Source of the DNA: Pseudomonas entomophila
Lineage (GTDB): Bacteria; Pseudomonadota; Gammaproteobacteria; Pseudomonadales; Pseudomonadaceae
Length of the DNA stretch: 43,420 nt
NCBI RefSeq assembly: GCF_029478665.1
Contig: NZ_JARPQB010000046.1
Span: 1-43,420, forward strand
Direction: 5' to 3'
Numbering within the stretch: position 1 is the first letter of the stretch; every line of letters starts with the position of its first letter. The position numbers and the translations under genes were made by a program. The notes under the pieces were generated by a model. The model made no database searches. It was not told where the DNA came from and saw only the letters and a program-made list of their open reading frames with translations. Below are positions 21,143-29,649 of the stretch, piece after piece.

Positions 21143-21901
21143 TCAGCGCTTGCCGAGAATCTTGCCCAGCATCTCCGGTCGCGGCGCCCCTTGCTGGCTC
21201 TGCAACTGGCCCTTCTCATCCTGGTAGAAGATCGCCGGCGTCGCCGCCAGCCCCAGCTCTTCCATCAGCGCCATGTTGCCTTCGAGCTTCTTCTGCACTG
21301 CCTCGGGCACCTTCTCCAGGGCTTTCAGGGTACTGGCCTTGCCAGCCTTCTCGTGGGTTTGCAACGCCTTGGCCGGGTCCTTGGCGGCCAGCAGGGCGGC
21401 GGACTTGCCCGGGCTGTCCTCGCGGATGATGCCGACCATGATGTGGCGCAACTGCACCTTGCCCGATTCCACCCACGGCCGCGCCTGCTCCCAGAACATG
21501 TTGCAGTACGGGCAGTTGGGGTCGCTGAACAGGTAGACGATACGCGGCGCATCGACCTTGCCGTCCTGGATCCAGGCGGCCTTTTCCATCTTCGCCCAGA
21601 TCGCCTTGCTCATGGGCGCGTACACCAGCTTCTCCAGCGGCTCGGCGCTGAGGTCCTTGCCTTGCTCGTCGAACAGGCTGCCCACCAGCACATGCTTGCC
21701 GTCTGGCGTGAGGTACAGGGCGATGCCGTTGTTGTGGTACTCGGCGGCATAGCCGCGCAGGCCGTTGGGGGCGTCGAAGCTGCCCTTGATCACGGCGCCC
21801 TTGGCCTGCAGTTGCTGGATCGGCTTGGGCAGCTCTTCCGCTTGCAGCACGGGGGCGGCGAGCAGGGCGAGGGTCAGGGGCAGCAGCGCATTCAATCGCA
21901 T
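21143..21901 (-). CDS. dsbG: thiol:disulfide interchange protein, DsbG-like
   Basis: This is a 252-residue periplasmic disulfide isomerase or cysteine-sulfenate reductase of the DsbC/DsbG family. It has a signal peptide (about residues 1-21, ending LQAEE), an N-terminal dimerisation region, and a thioredoxin domain with CPYC (C130, C133) and a cis-proline in ATPAIFY. DsbC proteins usually have CGYC, whereas CPYC is seen in DsbG. The start ATG at 21901 lies one base after the stop of the tlpA-like gene; the upstream in-frame extension is shadow. As the last gene of dsbD-tlpA-dsbG it is the natural client of DsbD, which would keep its cysteines reduced. Confidence 0.88.
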   Translation of the reverse strand: MRLNALLPLTLALLAAPVLQAEELPKPIQQLQAKGAVIKGSFDAPNGLRGYAAEYHNNGIALYLTPDGKHVLVGSLFDEQGKDLSAEPLEKLVYAPMSKAIWAKMEKAAWIQDGKVDAPRIVYLFSDPNCPYCNMFWEQARPWVESGKVQLRHIMVGIIREDSPGKSAALLAAKDPAKALQTHEKAGKASTLKALEKVPEAVQKKLEGNMALMEELGLAATPAIFYQDEKGQLQSQQGAPRPEMLGKILGKR

Positions 21902-21902
21902 G

Positions 21903-22733
21903 TCAGTTTCCTTGTGGGGCGGGCGCGTCGGCGCGTTCGAAGGGTTCCAGGGCGTGGCGCAGGCTGGCGCGCGACAGTTCGCCCAGGTGGCTGCCGACCA
22001 GCCGGCCATCGGCGTTGTAGAACAGGGTGGTGGGCAGGGCCATGGAGCCGACCCGGCGGGCCAGCTCGCCGGTGCCGTCGAACAGCACATGGGACAGCAT
22101 CAGGCCGGTGGTGGCCATGAAGGTGCTGACGTTTTCCGGGGTTTCGCCCTGGTTGACGAACAGGAAGGTCACATGGGGGTAGTCGTCCTCGGCCTGTTGC
22201 AGCACCGGCATCTCGCGGCGGCAGGGTGGGCACCAGGTGGCCCAGATGTTGATCACCAGCGGCTTGCCACGGTAGTGGTGCAGGGCCACGGCCTGGCCGC
22301 GGCTGTCGCGCAGGGTCATCTGCGGCAGTTCGGTGCCCTTGCTGTAGAGGTGGCTGGCCAGGCTGCCAAGCCCCCAGAACAGCGCGCCGCTGAACAACGC
22401 CCAGCCCAGTGGCCTGCGCAGGCCCGGGCGGCGCCATGCCTGCCAGGCGGTGCCCAGCACCACGCCCAGCAGGCCGCCCCAGAGCAGGAAGCCGCCATCG
22501 CGGATGTCGATGATCTGCAGCGGGTCGTCGCGGTACATCGGCCAGTAGGCCAGCACGAAGCCCAGGCGGGCGAACAGCAGGCCCAGCAGGAACAGGTTGA
22601 ACAGCGCCGACTCGGGGTTCTCGCCGCCGCGCCTGGCCACGCGCCAGCCCACCAGGCTGGCGATACCCAGGGCCGCGAGCAGCAGCAGGTGGTTCAGGGC
22701 CATGGTCAATGGCCCGAGAGTAACGGTCAGCAT
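21903..22733 (-). CDS. TlpA-like thioredoxin with Lgt-like membrane N-terminus
   Basis: The 276-residue protein has two parts. Residues about 10-125 contain four membrane segments with RLGFVLAYWP and RDGGFLLWGGLLG, which resemble parts of prolipoprotein diacylglyceryl transferase (Lgt), though the catalytic region of Lgt is not evident. Residues about 133-270 are a TlpA/ResA-type thioredoxin domain with NIWATWCPPC (C168, C171) and the cis-proline motif ALPTTLFY. It probably reduces periplasmic disulfides with electrons from DsbD. Its start overlaps the dsbD stop by one base (TGATG), and its stop is one base before dsbG, so the three are translationally coupled. An alternative ATG lies ten codons in. 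Confidence 0.85.
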   Translation of the reverse strand: MLTVTLGPLTMALNHLLLLAALGIASLVGWRVARRGGENPESALFNLFLLGLLFARLGFVLAYWPMYRDDPLQIIDIRDGGFLLWGGLLGVVLGTAWQAWRRPGLRRPLGWALFSGALFWGLGSLASHLYSKGTELPQMTLRDSRGQAVALHHYRGKPLVINIWATWCPPCRREMPVLQQAEDDYPHVTFLFVNQGETPENVSTFMATTGLMLSHVLFDGTGELARRVGSMALPTTLFYNADGRLVGSHLGELSRASLRHALEPFERADAPAPQGN

Positions 22734-24448
22734 CAGCCTTGACTCCTGGTCTGGGCCCAGTGCTTCAGGAAACCGGCGGCGTCGACTTCGCCGGTGATGC
22801 GCTGGGCACGGCGTTCCTCGCCTTCGGGGCCGATCCAGATCAGGCTGGGCGGGCCGGGGACCTGGTAGCGCTGCAGCAGTTCGCGGCTGGCCGGTGTGTC
22901 GGCGGTCACGTCCAGGCGGACCAGGTGAACGCCGGCCAGGCTGGCGAGTACGTCAGGGCGGGCGAATACCTGCTTTTCCATCACCTTGCACGACACGCAC
23001 CAGTCGGCATAGTAGTCCAGCATCACCCACTGGCCACGGGCCTCGGCGGCATCGAGTTCGCGTTGCAGGTCGGCGGGCGCGCTGACGGTGACGAAGGTAT
23101 CGTGGGCATCGACCCTTGCCGGGCCGCCAGCTTGGCCGGTGAATGGCTGCAGCGGTTGCCACAGGTCATTGCCACCAGCCGCGGCACCGACCAGCAGCAG
23201 GCCCCCCCACAATGCACCCAGCAGCGGCACCGCGCGCAGGGCCGGTAATGCGTGCAGGGCCGGCCAGGTCGCCCAGCCCAGGGCGATCAGCCAGCCCCCG
23301 GCCAGGGCCAGCAGCAGCGGTTCGGGCAGCAGGGTGCGCACGGTGTACAGGGCCATGGCCAGGAACACGAAGCCGAACACCCCCTTGACCCGGTTCATCC
23401 AGGCGCCCGGGCGTGGCAGGTAGCGGTTGCCCAGGGTCACCAGCAACAGCAGCGGCACGCCCATGCCCAGCCCCAGGCTGAACAGCACCAGCGCGCCTTG
23501 CAGCATGTCGCCGCTCTGGGCGATGTAGAGCAGGGCGCCGGCCAGCGGGGCGGTCATGCAGGGGCCGAGCAACAGGCCCGACAGGGCGCCGAGCAGCGCC
23601 GCGCCATACAGGTTGCCGCCCCGGGTGCCTTGCCCGGCGCGGTCCAGGCGGTCGCGCAGGGCGGCGGGCAGTTGCAGTTCGAAGGCGCCGAACATCGGCA
23701 GGGCGAGCAGCACGAACAGCGCCGCCAGGCTGCCCAGCAGCCAGGGTTGCTGCAACCAGGCCTGCAGGCTGGCGCCCAGCAGTGCGGCGACCACCCCCAA
23801 GGCGGCGTACACCAGCGCCATGCTCAGTACGTAGACCCCGGCCAGCAGCCAGCCGCGCCGGGCGCTGGCGCCGTTGCCCAGGACCAGCCCGGCGAGGATC
23901 GGCAGCATGGGCAGCGAGCAGGGGGTGAAGGCCAGCAGCAGGCCCAGGCCGAAGAACGCCAGCAGGCTCCAGGCCAGGGTGGACTGTTGCAGGCCGCTGG
24001 CCAGGGCCTGGTCGCTGGCCTGCGCCGTGTCCGCTGCCGGCGTCGCGCCGCCAAGCGGGATGGGCGTGGTCTGCGGTGGGTAGCACAGGCCGGCGTCGGC
24101 GCAGCCCTGCCAGCCCAGGCGCAGTTCGCCGCTGGCGCTGGCCGGCAGCAGGAGTTCCAGCTGCTCGCGGTAGACCGCGCTGTCGCCGAAGAACTCGTCG
24201 TGGTGGTTGAGGGCCGGCGGCAGCGCGGGGTGCTGGTCGGCAGGCAGGCCATCGAACTTCAGGCGCTTTTGATAGAGGTAGTAGCCGTCCTTGATCTGGA
24301 AGTGCAGGCGCATCTGGCCGTCTGGCAGGCGGTCGTGGGTCAGCACGAAGGCCTGGTCGACCGGCAGGAAGTCCGGCTTGACGGCGAAGGGATTGGCCTG
24401 GAGCGGGCCGGCGAGCAGGAATGTCAGGAACAGCAGGAGCACACGCAT
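22733..24448 (-). CDS. dsbD: thiol:disulfide interchange protein DsbD
   Basis: DsbD moves electrons from cytoplasmic thioredoxin across the inner membrane to periplasmic thiol proteins. The 571-residue protein has a signal peptide (about 1-18), an N-terminal alpha domain with cysteines in GCADAGLCYPP, a central block of about eight helices with the redox cysteines in FTPCSLPMLP and LGPCMTAPLAG, and a C-terminal thioredoxin domain with ADWCVSCK. All six redox cysteines expected for DsbD are visible. The start MRVLLLFL was chosen over ATG 24469 because it opens the signal peptide. It heads the dsbD-tlpA-dsbG operon. Confidence 0.95.
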   Translation of the reverse strand: MRVLLLFLTFLLAGPLQANPFAVKPDFLPVDQAFVLTHDRLPDGQMRLHFQIKDGYYLYQKRLKFDGLPADQHPALPPALNHHDEFFGDSAVYREQLELLLPASASGELRLGWQGCADAGLCYPPQTTPIPLGGATPAADTAQASDQALASGLQQSTLAWSLLAFFGLGLLLAFTPCSLPMLPILAGLVLGNGASARRGWLLAGVYVLSMALVYAALGVVAALLGASLQAWLQQPWLLGSLAALFVLLALPMFGAFELQLPAALRDRLDRAGQGTRGGNLYGAALLGALSGLLLGPCMTAPLAGALLYIAQSGDMLQGALVLFSLGLGMGVPLLLLVTLGNRYLPRPGAWMNRVKGVFGFVFLAMALYTVRTLLPEPLLLALAGGWLIALGWATWPALHALPALRAVPLLGALWGGLLLVGAAAGGNDLWQPLQPFTGQAGGPARVDAHDTFVTVSAPADLQRELDAAEARGQWVMLDYYADWCVSCKVMEKQVFARPDVLASLAGVHLVRLDVTADTPASRELLQRYQVPGPPSLIWIGPEGEERRAQRITGEVDAAGFLKHWAQTRSQG

Positions 24449-24577
24449 GTCGAGGCCTTGGCAGCGCATTGAAGGGGACCATGCTGGCCGTGGTTCATTA
24501 ACCCAGGGTTAACCCGGTCCTACGGGACGGTGTTTTCTGGGGCTTTGGGTGCCTGTCTCGGGATTTGCAGTGTTCTC

Positions 24578-24756
24578 GAGATCGAGCGCCGCCCGCGCGG
24601 CGCATCGCGGATGAATCCGCTCCTACATTTGTTGCAACGTGCCTATGCCTGATAGGCCATGGTTGTCCGCTTTGTTGGCACGACGCGATTTTTCGGGCTG
24701 CACCTGTGTAGGAGCGGATTCATCCGCGATGCGCCGCGCGGGCGGCGCTCGATCTC
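24578..24756. repeat. Long inverted repeat (family D) in the dsbD-yjfI intergenic gap
   Basis: Perfect 50-base arms at 24578-24627 and 24707-24756 face each other across a 79-base spacer. Each contains TGTAGGAGCGGATTCATCCG and the GC-rich GCGCCGCGCGGGCGGCGC hairpin. The 415-base gap 24449-24863 between divergent dsbD and yjfI otherwise shows no supported gene. Confidence 0.85.
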
Positions 24757-24863
24757 ATGGGCACTGCAACTCCAACGACGAACACCTCGAAAGCGCAACC
24801 CCCACTTGATACCGTCACAAAGCAGGCGTACCGTTCCTCACATGTGAGAAAAGGATACCCTCG

Positions 24864-25478
24864 ATGGCAGGCAAGAAAAGCTCCACCGACTATATGCGAG
24901 ACATGCGTGCCCGGCTCAAGGCCGCAGGCTACGTCAAGCGCGAGTTGTGGATCCTGCCCGAGCACGCCGCCGCCTTGCGCGGCATCGAGAAGGCATTACG
25001 CCAGCCCCTCGCGGGCAAACAGGTCAGAACGGAGGATTTCATGACCGAGCACAGCAACTGGACGATCGATACGCTGCACAGCGCCCTGCGCGAGTTGGAC
25101 GAAGTGCGTACAGGTGCGATCGGCCTGTCCCTGCAGCAGGGTGCCGAGCCCAGCCTGAAACTGGAGATACACGAGCTGGACGGCCTGCCGCTCTACATCG
25201 CCGTGGCCGGTGAGCAGATCCTGGTCGACACGCTGCTGGTGGCGGCGAGCCAGGTCAAGGACCGTGCCGCATTCAACGACGCGGTGCTGCGTACCCGCGA
25301 CGTGTTCCCGCTGTCGTCGATCGGCCTGCACACGCTGCCTTCGGGCGAGTCGGTGTACACCATGTTCGGCGCCCTGAGCGCCGCCTCGTCGCTGGACAAC
25401 ATCGTCCAGGAAATCCAGACCCTGGCGGAAAATGTCATCACCGCCGCCGACGATTTCGACGTCTACTTCACCCACTGA
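24864..25478 (+). CDS. yjfI: YjfI-like DUF2170 protein
   Basis: This is a 204-residue cytoplasmic protein of unknown function. An N-terminal basic segment (about residues 1-60, KKSSTDYMRDMRARLKAAGY) looks like a short DNA- or membrane-binding extension. The rest (about 62-204) fits the DUF2170/YjfI family, with WTIDTLHSALRELD, SLKLEIHELDGLPLYIAVAG and the acidic C-terminus ADDFDVYFTH. The ATG follows AAAAGGA with good spacing. It is the first of six co-oriented genes in the same order as E. coli yjfI-J-K-L-M-C. The function is not established, and the symbol rests on family and gene order. Confidence 0.8.
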   Translation: MAGKKSSTDYMRDMRARLKAAGYVKRELWILPEHAAALRGIEKALRQPLAGKQVRTEDFMTEHSNWTIDTLHSALRELDEVRTGAIGLSLQQGAEPSLKLEIHELDGLPLYIAVAGEQILVDTLLVAASQVKDRAAFNDAVLRTRDVFPLSSIGLHTLPSGESVYTMFGALSAASSLDNIVQEIQTLAENVITAADDFDVYFTH

Positions 25479-25495
25479 TTTTCCGGAGATTCCCC

Positions 25496-26194
25496 ATGAG
25501 CCTGTTGAAAAAGATCGTCACCGCCCTGCGTGGCGGCGCTTCGGAAGTCGGTGAGGCAATTGTCGACTCCCAAGCCCTGCGCATCCTCGACCAGGAGATC
25601 CGCGACGCCGACAACAACCTGATCGATGCGCGCAACCAGCTGGTCAAGATCATGGCCAAGCACAAGACCGCGCAGCAGCGCATCGAAGAGTTCAACAAGA
25701 CCATCGGCGACTGGGAGCAGAAAGCCATCGCCGCCCTGGACAAGGGCGAGGAAGGCCTGGCCCACGAATGCGCGGCGCGCATCGCCGACCTGACCAACCA
25801 GCGCGATTCCGAACAGGCGCTGGCCGACCAGTTCGGCGCTTCGGTGAAGACCCTGAGCGACACGGTCAACAAGACCGAAGGCCAGATCAAGGGCCTCAAG
25901 CAGCAGGTGGACCTGATCAAGGCCCGCGAAAGCGTGCAGCGCGCCCAAGTGAGCGCGGCCTCGGCCACCGGTGGCGCCAACGGCAGCCTGGAAACGGCGG
26001 TGGGTTCGCTGGATCGCATCAAGAAGCGCCAGAGCGAGCGCGCCGCCGAGCTGGAAGCGGCGGCGGAGCTGGCGGGCAAGGCCGATGGCAGTGACTTGGA
26101 AGCGCGCCTGAAGGCAGCCGGCATCGGGGCCAGCAACAGCGGCGCTGACGATGTGCTGGCGCGTTTGAAGGCCAAGGCGGCGAAGCCGGAGTGA
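25496..26194 (+). CDS. yjfJ: PspA/IM30-family protein (YjfJ-like)
   Basis: The 232-residue protein is almost wholly helical and rich in heptad patterns, as expected for PspA/IM30/ESCRT-III-like membrane-remodelling proteins: N-terminal MSLLKKIVTALRGGASEVGEAIVD, then long coiled coil with QEIRDADNNLIDARNQLVKI and QALADQFGASVKTLSDTVNKTE. A low-complexity tail (about 180-232) follows. It would sit at the inner face of the cytoplasmic membrane. It starts 17 bases after yjfI with GGAG upstream. No pspB, pspC or pspF genes are near, so it belongs to the YjfJ branch rather than the classical phage-shock operon. Confidence 0.88.
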   Translation: MSLLKKIVTALRGGASEVGEAIVDSQALRILDQEIRDADNNLIDARNQLVKIMAKHKTAQQRIEEFNKTIGDWEQKAIAALDKGEEGLAHECAARIADLTNQRDSEQALADQFGASVKTLSDTVNKTEGQIKGLKQQVDLIKARESVQRAQVSAASATGGANGSLETAVGSLDRIKKRQSERAAELEAAAELAGKADGSDLEARLKAAGIGASNSGADDVLARLKAKAAKPE

Positions 26195-26532
26195 TCAAGG
26201 GTGCGTGAGGCCAGCAGTGTTGTGCTGGCCTCACTGGCCTGTTCGCTCAGTAGAAGCGGCTTTAGCCGCGATCACCCGCGAAGCGGGTGCCAGATACCGC
26301 GTTGCCTGCATCGCGGCTAAAGCCGCTCCTACAGTGCATGTTGTTCCCTGTATGTCAGTAAGCGCGCACCATTGGCGCGGCCAGTGAAAACCAGTATCGT
26401 GGCGCCCCCGCCAAAGGACTGCCGCGACCCCAAGGGATTTTCCATGTCGCCCTCATCACACAGGCCCTGCCTGTTCGCGTCACCTCTGGCCTGCGTCCAC
26501 GCTCCGTCACAACTTCACCAAGGAGACACCCC
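26195..26532. repeat. Intergenic gap with palindromic repeat (family B)
   Basis: This 338-base gap separates the PspA-like and DUF2491 genes. It contains a family B element at 26250-26333 (TTTAGCCGCGATCACCCGCG with the right arm GCATCGCGGCTAAAGCCGC). The rest shows no gene. An AAGGAGA ribosome-binding site for the next gene lies at about 26519-26525. The element may weaken or end read-through between the two halves of the operon. Confidence 0.8.
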
Positions 26533-27192
26533 GTGGGTTGGTTGAAACGCTTCATGGGCTTCGAGGCGCCCAAGCCCGCAGCCACTTCCGCCAAAGCCTC
26601 CGGCAACCTGCCGTTCGGCCTGGCCAGCGGCCGCCTGATCAAGCTCGACAGCTCGCTCAAGCTGCTGCTCGACGGCCACAGCGAACTGGACGTTCCCGAC
26701 CAGGAAGTGGTCTGGGCCGTCGGCGAGGTTGACCTCGGCCAGTCGATGCGCCTGGCGCGCTTCTACATGGAGGACGAGGACTACTGGCTGCAGGTGGTGA
26801 TGAATGGCGCGTCGACCGACGATGTGCGCGACATCATCCTGTTCGGCTACTACAGCGCGGTGCCCATCAATAGCGACGCCGAACTCAAGCGCCTGGTCGG
26901 CCCGGACTCGAGCATCGGCCTGCCGTACTACGAGCACGAAGGTTACGAATTCGTCCGCCAGTGGGGCAGCGAGGAAGGGCAGACCGAGCTGACGCCCATC
27001 AGCGAGTGGGTGACCAGCCCCGAAACCAGCTACCGCATCCAGCACCTGTCCATGCTGTATGCCCGCGAGACCGGCCTGACCGATCGCCGCGAATTCCTCC
27101 TGCTGTCGGTGGAGGAAGACGAAGAAGGGAATGTCAGCCTCACCACCTCGGTGGGCGTCACCCTGCAATCAACGGACTTTCACGTCATCTGA
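26533..27192 (+). CDS. yjfK: YjfK-like DUF2491 protein
   Basis: This is a 219-residue acidic soluble protein of the DUF2491/YjfK family with no known activity. Recognisable stretches are MGWLKRFMGFE, FGLASGRLIKLD, DQEVVWAVGEVDLGQ, YMEDEDYWLQVVMNG and ISEWVTSPETSYRI. The start is GTG at 26533, with AAGGAGA eight bases upstream. It is followed 12 bases later by the DUF350 gene, so the two are clearly co-transcribed. The link with PspA-like and DUF350 neighbours suggests a membrane-associated role, but this is inference from context only. Confidence 0.8.
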   Translation: MGWLKRFMGFEAPKPAATSAKASGNLPFGLASGRLIKLDSSLKLLLDGHSELDVPDQEVVWAVGEVDLGQSMRLARFYMEDEDYWLQVVMNGASTDDVRDIILFGYYSAVPINSDAELKRLVGPDSSIGLPYYEHEGYEFVRQWGSEEGQTELTPISEWVTSPETSYRIQHLSMLYARETGLTDRREFLLLSVEEDEEGNVSLTTSVGVTLQSTDFHVI

Positions 27193-27204
27193 CAAGGATC
27201 CACC

Positions 27205-27630
27205 ATGCTCGAAGCACTTCGCATGTCGCTCAACGCCGAGGCGGTGATCGGCTTCATCCTCTATATCAGCGTGGCGCTGGTGCTGTTCTGGGTGTTCCAG
27301 TTCATCTACACCCACCTCACCCCGCACCGCGAGTTCGCGCTGATTCGCGACAACAACAGCGCCGCCGCCATCGCCCTGGGCGGCGCGTTGATCGGCTTCT
27401 CGCTGCCGGCCAGCAACATCATCGCCTACAGTGTCAGCCTGCTCGACTTCGTGGTCTGGGTGGTGATCGCCGCGGCGGTCCAACTGCTGGCCTTCGGCAT
27501 CACCAGCCTGGTGCTCAAGGGCCTGGCCAACCGTATCGCCAAAGGCGAGATGGCTGCCGCGATCTACGCCGCCGCCGTGGCGATCAGCGTGGGCTTCCTC
27601 AACTCGGCCTGCATGACCCCGTCGGTCTGA
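27205..27630 (+). CDS. yjfL: YjfL-like DUF350 membrane protein
   Basis: This is a 141-residue integral membrane protein with four predicted helices (about residues 12-35, 52-74, 80-103 and 117-135). The short loop RDNNSAAAIALGGALIGF is the hallmark of DUF350/YjfL. Its biochemical role is unknown. It starts 12 bases after the DUF2491 gene, with AAGGA upstream, and is followed 25 bases later by the lipoprotein gene. Two-repeat DUF350 proteins also exist; this is the one-repeat form. Confidence 0.88.
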   Translation: MLEALRMSLNAEAVIGFILYISVALVLFWVFQFIYTHLTPHREFALIRDNNSAAAIALGGALIGFSLPASNIIAYSVSLLDFVVWVVIAAAVQLLAFGITSLVLKGLANRIAKGEMAAAIYAAAVAISVGFLNSACMTPSV

Positions 27631-27655
27631 CTCGTTCGCGCGCAAGGAGCCCTTC

Positions 27656-28405
27656 ATGAGACGCAGTTCCGTCAAGCTGGTATTGGCCAGCTCCCTGCCG
27701 CTGGCGCTCAGCGCGTGCAGCGCGCCAGAGGAAACCTACACGGTCAGCAAGCGCACCAACTACACCACCGTGCAGGCTTGTGTCGACGACAAGGTGCCGG
27801 TGGACGTGTGTTCCGACGCCTACATGCAGGCGTTGGCCGACCACCGCCGCATCGCCCCCACTTACGGCGACAAGGCCGCCTGCGAGGCCGACTTCGTGCC
27901 GGACTATTGCCAGGTGGCCAGCGATGGCCGCTACATGCCGCGCCTGGGTGGCTTCGAACTGGCGGTGTCGGGCGAAGTCAGTCAGTCGCAGGTCGACGCG
28001 GCCCGCGCCCAGATCGAGAACAGCGGCCAGGGCGGCAGCGGTGGCAGCAATGTCAACGGTCTGCTCACCGGCCTGCTGCTGGGCCAGGTGCTCAGCGGCG
28101 GCAATCGCCAGTACTATTCGCAACCGGTCTACCAGTACCGTGACAGCCGTGGCGACTACCGCAACTCGACGCTGGGGCAGCAGGTCGACCAGGGCAAGCG
28201 TTTCGAGCGCTCCGACCAGGCCCAGAGCAGCAGCACTGGCAGCTACACCTACTCGGGCGGCTCCTCCAGCCGCAGCTACACCTCCAAATCGTCCACCCGC
28301 TCCAGCGTCTCCTCGTCGATCTCCCGTGGCGGCTTCGGCAGCCAGGCTACCGCGCGCAGCGGCTGGGGCGGCAAGAGCAGCGGCGGCTTCAGCTTCGGCG
28401 GTTGA
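27656..28405 (+). CDS. yjfM: YjfM-like DUF1190 lipoprotein
   Basis: This is a 249-residue predicted lipoprotein with lipobox LSAC (C21). Serine follows the cysteine, which favours outer-membrane sorting. The mature N-terminal half contains conserved cysteines in VQACVDDKVPVDVCSDAYM and AACEADFVPDYC, typical of DUF1190. The C-terminal third is low-complexity Ser/Gly/Arg sequence (SSSRSYTSKSSTRSSVSSS) ending GGFSFGG. Four cysteines in the exported part could form disulfides. It starts 25 bases after the DUF350 gene, with AAGGAG upstream, and ends two bases before the ATP-grasp gene. Confidence 0.85.
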   Translation: MRRSSVKLVLASSLPLALSACSAPEETYTVSKRTNYTTVQACVDDKVPVDVCSDAYMQALADHRRIAPTYGDKAACEADFVPDYCQVASDGRYMPRLGGFELAVSGEVSQSQVDAARAQIENSGQGGSGGSNVNGLLTGLLLGQVLSGGNRQYYSQPVYQYRDSRGDYRNSTLGQQVDQGKRFERSDQAQSSSTGSYTYSGGSSSRSYTSKSSTRSSVSSSISRGGFGSQATARSGWGGKSSGGFSFGG

Positions 28406-28407
28406 GC

Positions 28408-29565
28408 ATGCGCAGGATCAGCATCGAAGAACGCCCGGACTGGCGCGCCACCGCCGAGCGTGAGGGGTTCACCTTCCACACCATCGACGGCGAGCGCTAC
28501 TGGGACGAGCGCGGCTACTACCAGTTCAGCGAAGCCCAGGTCAGTCGTGACCTGGAGGCGCCGACCCAGGCGTTGCACGCCATGTGCCTGGACGCCGTCG
28601 AGCGCATCATCGACAGCGAGGCACTGATGACGCGCCTGGCCATCCCGCCGGCGTTCTTCGACCTGGTACGCCGTTCGTGGAAGGAGGGGCAGCGCCACCT
28701 GTACGGGCGCTTCGACTTCAGCTACGACGGCAGCGGCCCGGCCAAGCTGATCGAGGCCAATTACGACACGCCGACCTCGCTCTACGAGGCAGCGGCATTC
28801 CAGTTGATCTGGCTGGAGGAGCAGATCCAGCGCGGTGTGCTGGCGCCGCACACCAGCCAGTTCAACACCCTGGCCGAGGACCTGGTGAAGGCCTTCGCCG
28901 CGTTCGAACGCGAGGGTACGTTCTACTTCTCCGCCATCGGTGGCTCGGCGGAGGACCGCGGTACCACCGACTTCCTGCGCAAGATGGCCGAGCACGTGGG
29001 GATCGCCACCCGGCACATCGATCTGGAGGATATCGGCCTGGACGGTGCGGGGCGCTTCGTCGACCTGGAAGGCCGGCCGATCCCCCGGCTGTTCAAGCTG
29101 CATGCCTGGGAGCACATCTTCCACGAGGACTTCGGCCGCGCCATCGCGGCGAGCGACACCCAGTTCATCGAGCCAGCCTGGAAGTCGCTGATCTCCAACA
29201 AGGGCATCCTGCCGCTGTTGTGGGAGTGGCACGAGGGGCATCCCAACCTGTTGCCGGCATACCTCGACCAGGACCCGCGCAGCCCGGTGCCCAAGGGCTG
29301 GGTGCGCAAGCCGTACTTCTCCCGCGAGGGCGCCAACGTCGACATCCGCACGCCCGACGACCAGCGGGTGTTCGAGGATGGGCCCTACGACGATGCGCCC
29401 TACATCCTGCAGGAATTCGCGCCGCTGCCGAAGTTCGGTGACAGTTACACCCTGATCGGTTCGTGGGTGATCGGTGACCTGGCTTCGGGCATTGGCATTC
29501 GCGAAGACGATTCGCTGATCACCAAGGACAGCTCGCGCTTCCTGCCCCATGTGGTGCTGGACTGA
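28408..29565 (+). CDS. yjfC: glutathionylspermidine synthase-like ATP-grasp protein (YjfC-like)
   Basis: The 385-residue protein matches the C-terminal synthetase domain of glutathionylspermidine synthase, an ATP-grasp ligase, without the N-terminal amidase domain. Visible motifs are YDGSGPAKLIEANYDTPTSL, WLEEQ, FYFSAIGGSAEDRGTTDFL, GILPLLWEWHEGHPNLLPAY and KPYFSREGANV, the last holding the ATP-grasp lysine region, followed by IGSWVIGDLASGIGIRED. Relatives YgiC and YjfC are thought to be peptide ligases, but their true substrates are not settled. The ATG at 28408, two bases after the lipoprotein stop, was chosen over TTG 28402. It closes the six-gene set. Confidence 0.88.
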   Translation: MRRISIEERPDWRATAEREGFTFHTIDGERYWDERGYYQFSEAQVSRDLEAPTQALHAMCLDAVERIIDSEALMTRLAIPPAFFDLVRRSWKEGQRHLYGRFDFSYDGSGPAKLIEANYDTPTSLYEAAAFQLIWLEEQIQRGVLAPHTSQFNTLAEDLVKAFAAFEREGTFYFSAIGGSAEDRGTTDFLRKMAEHVGIATRHIDLEDIGLDGAGRFVDLEGRPIPRLFKLHAWEHIFHEDFGRAIAASDTQFIEPAWKSLISNKGILPLLWEWHEGHPNLLPAYLDQDPRSPVPKGWVRKPYFSREGANVDIRTPDDQRVFEDGPYDDAPYILQEFAPLPKFGDSYTLIGSWVIGDLASGIGIREDDSLITKDSSRFLPHVVLD

Positions 29566-29649
29566 GCGGTATGGCAGACGTCCACGGCATTCGCTGGTAG
29601 CATCTGGCTACCATTGCTTTGCGGTATTGCCTCACACAAGGAGTGTTGG

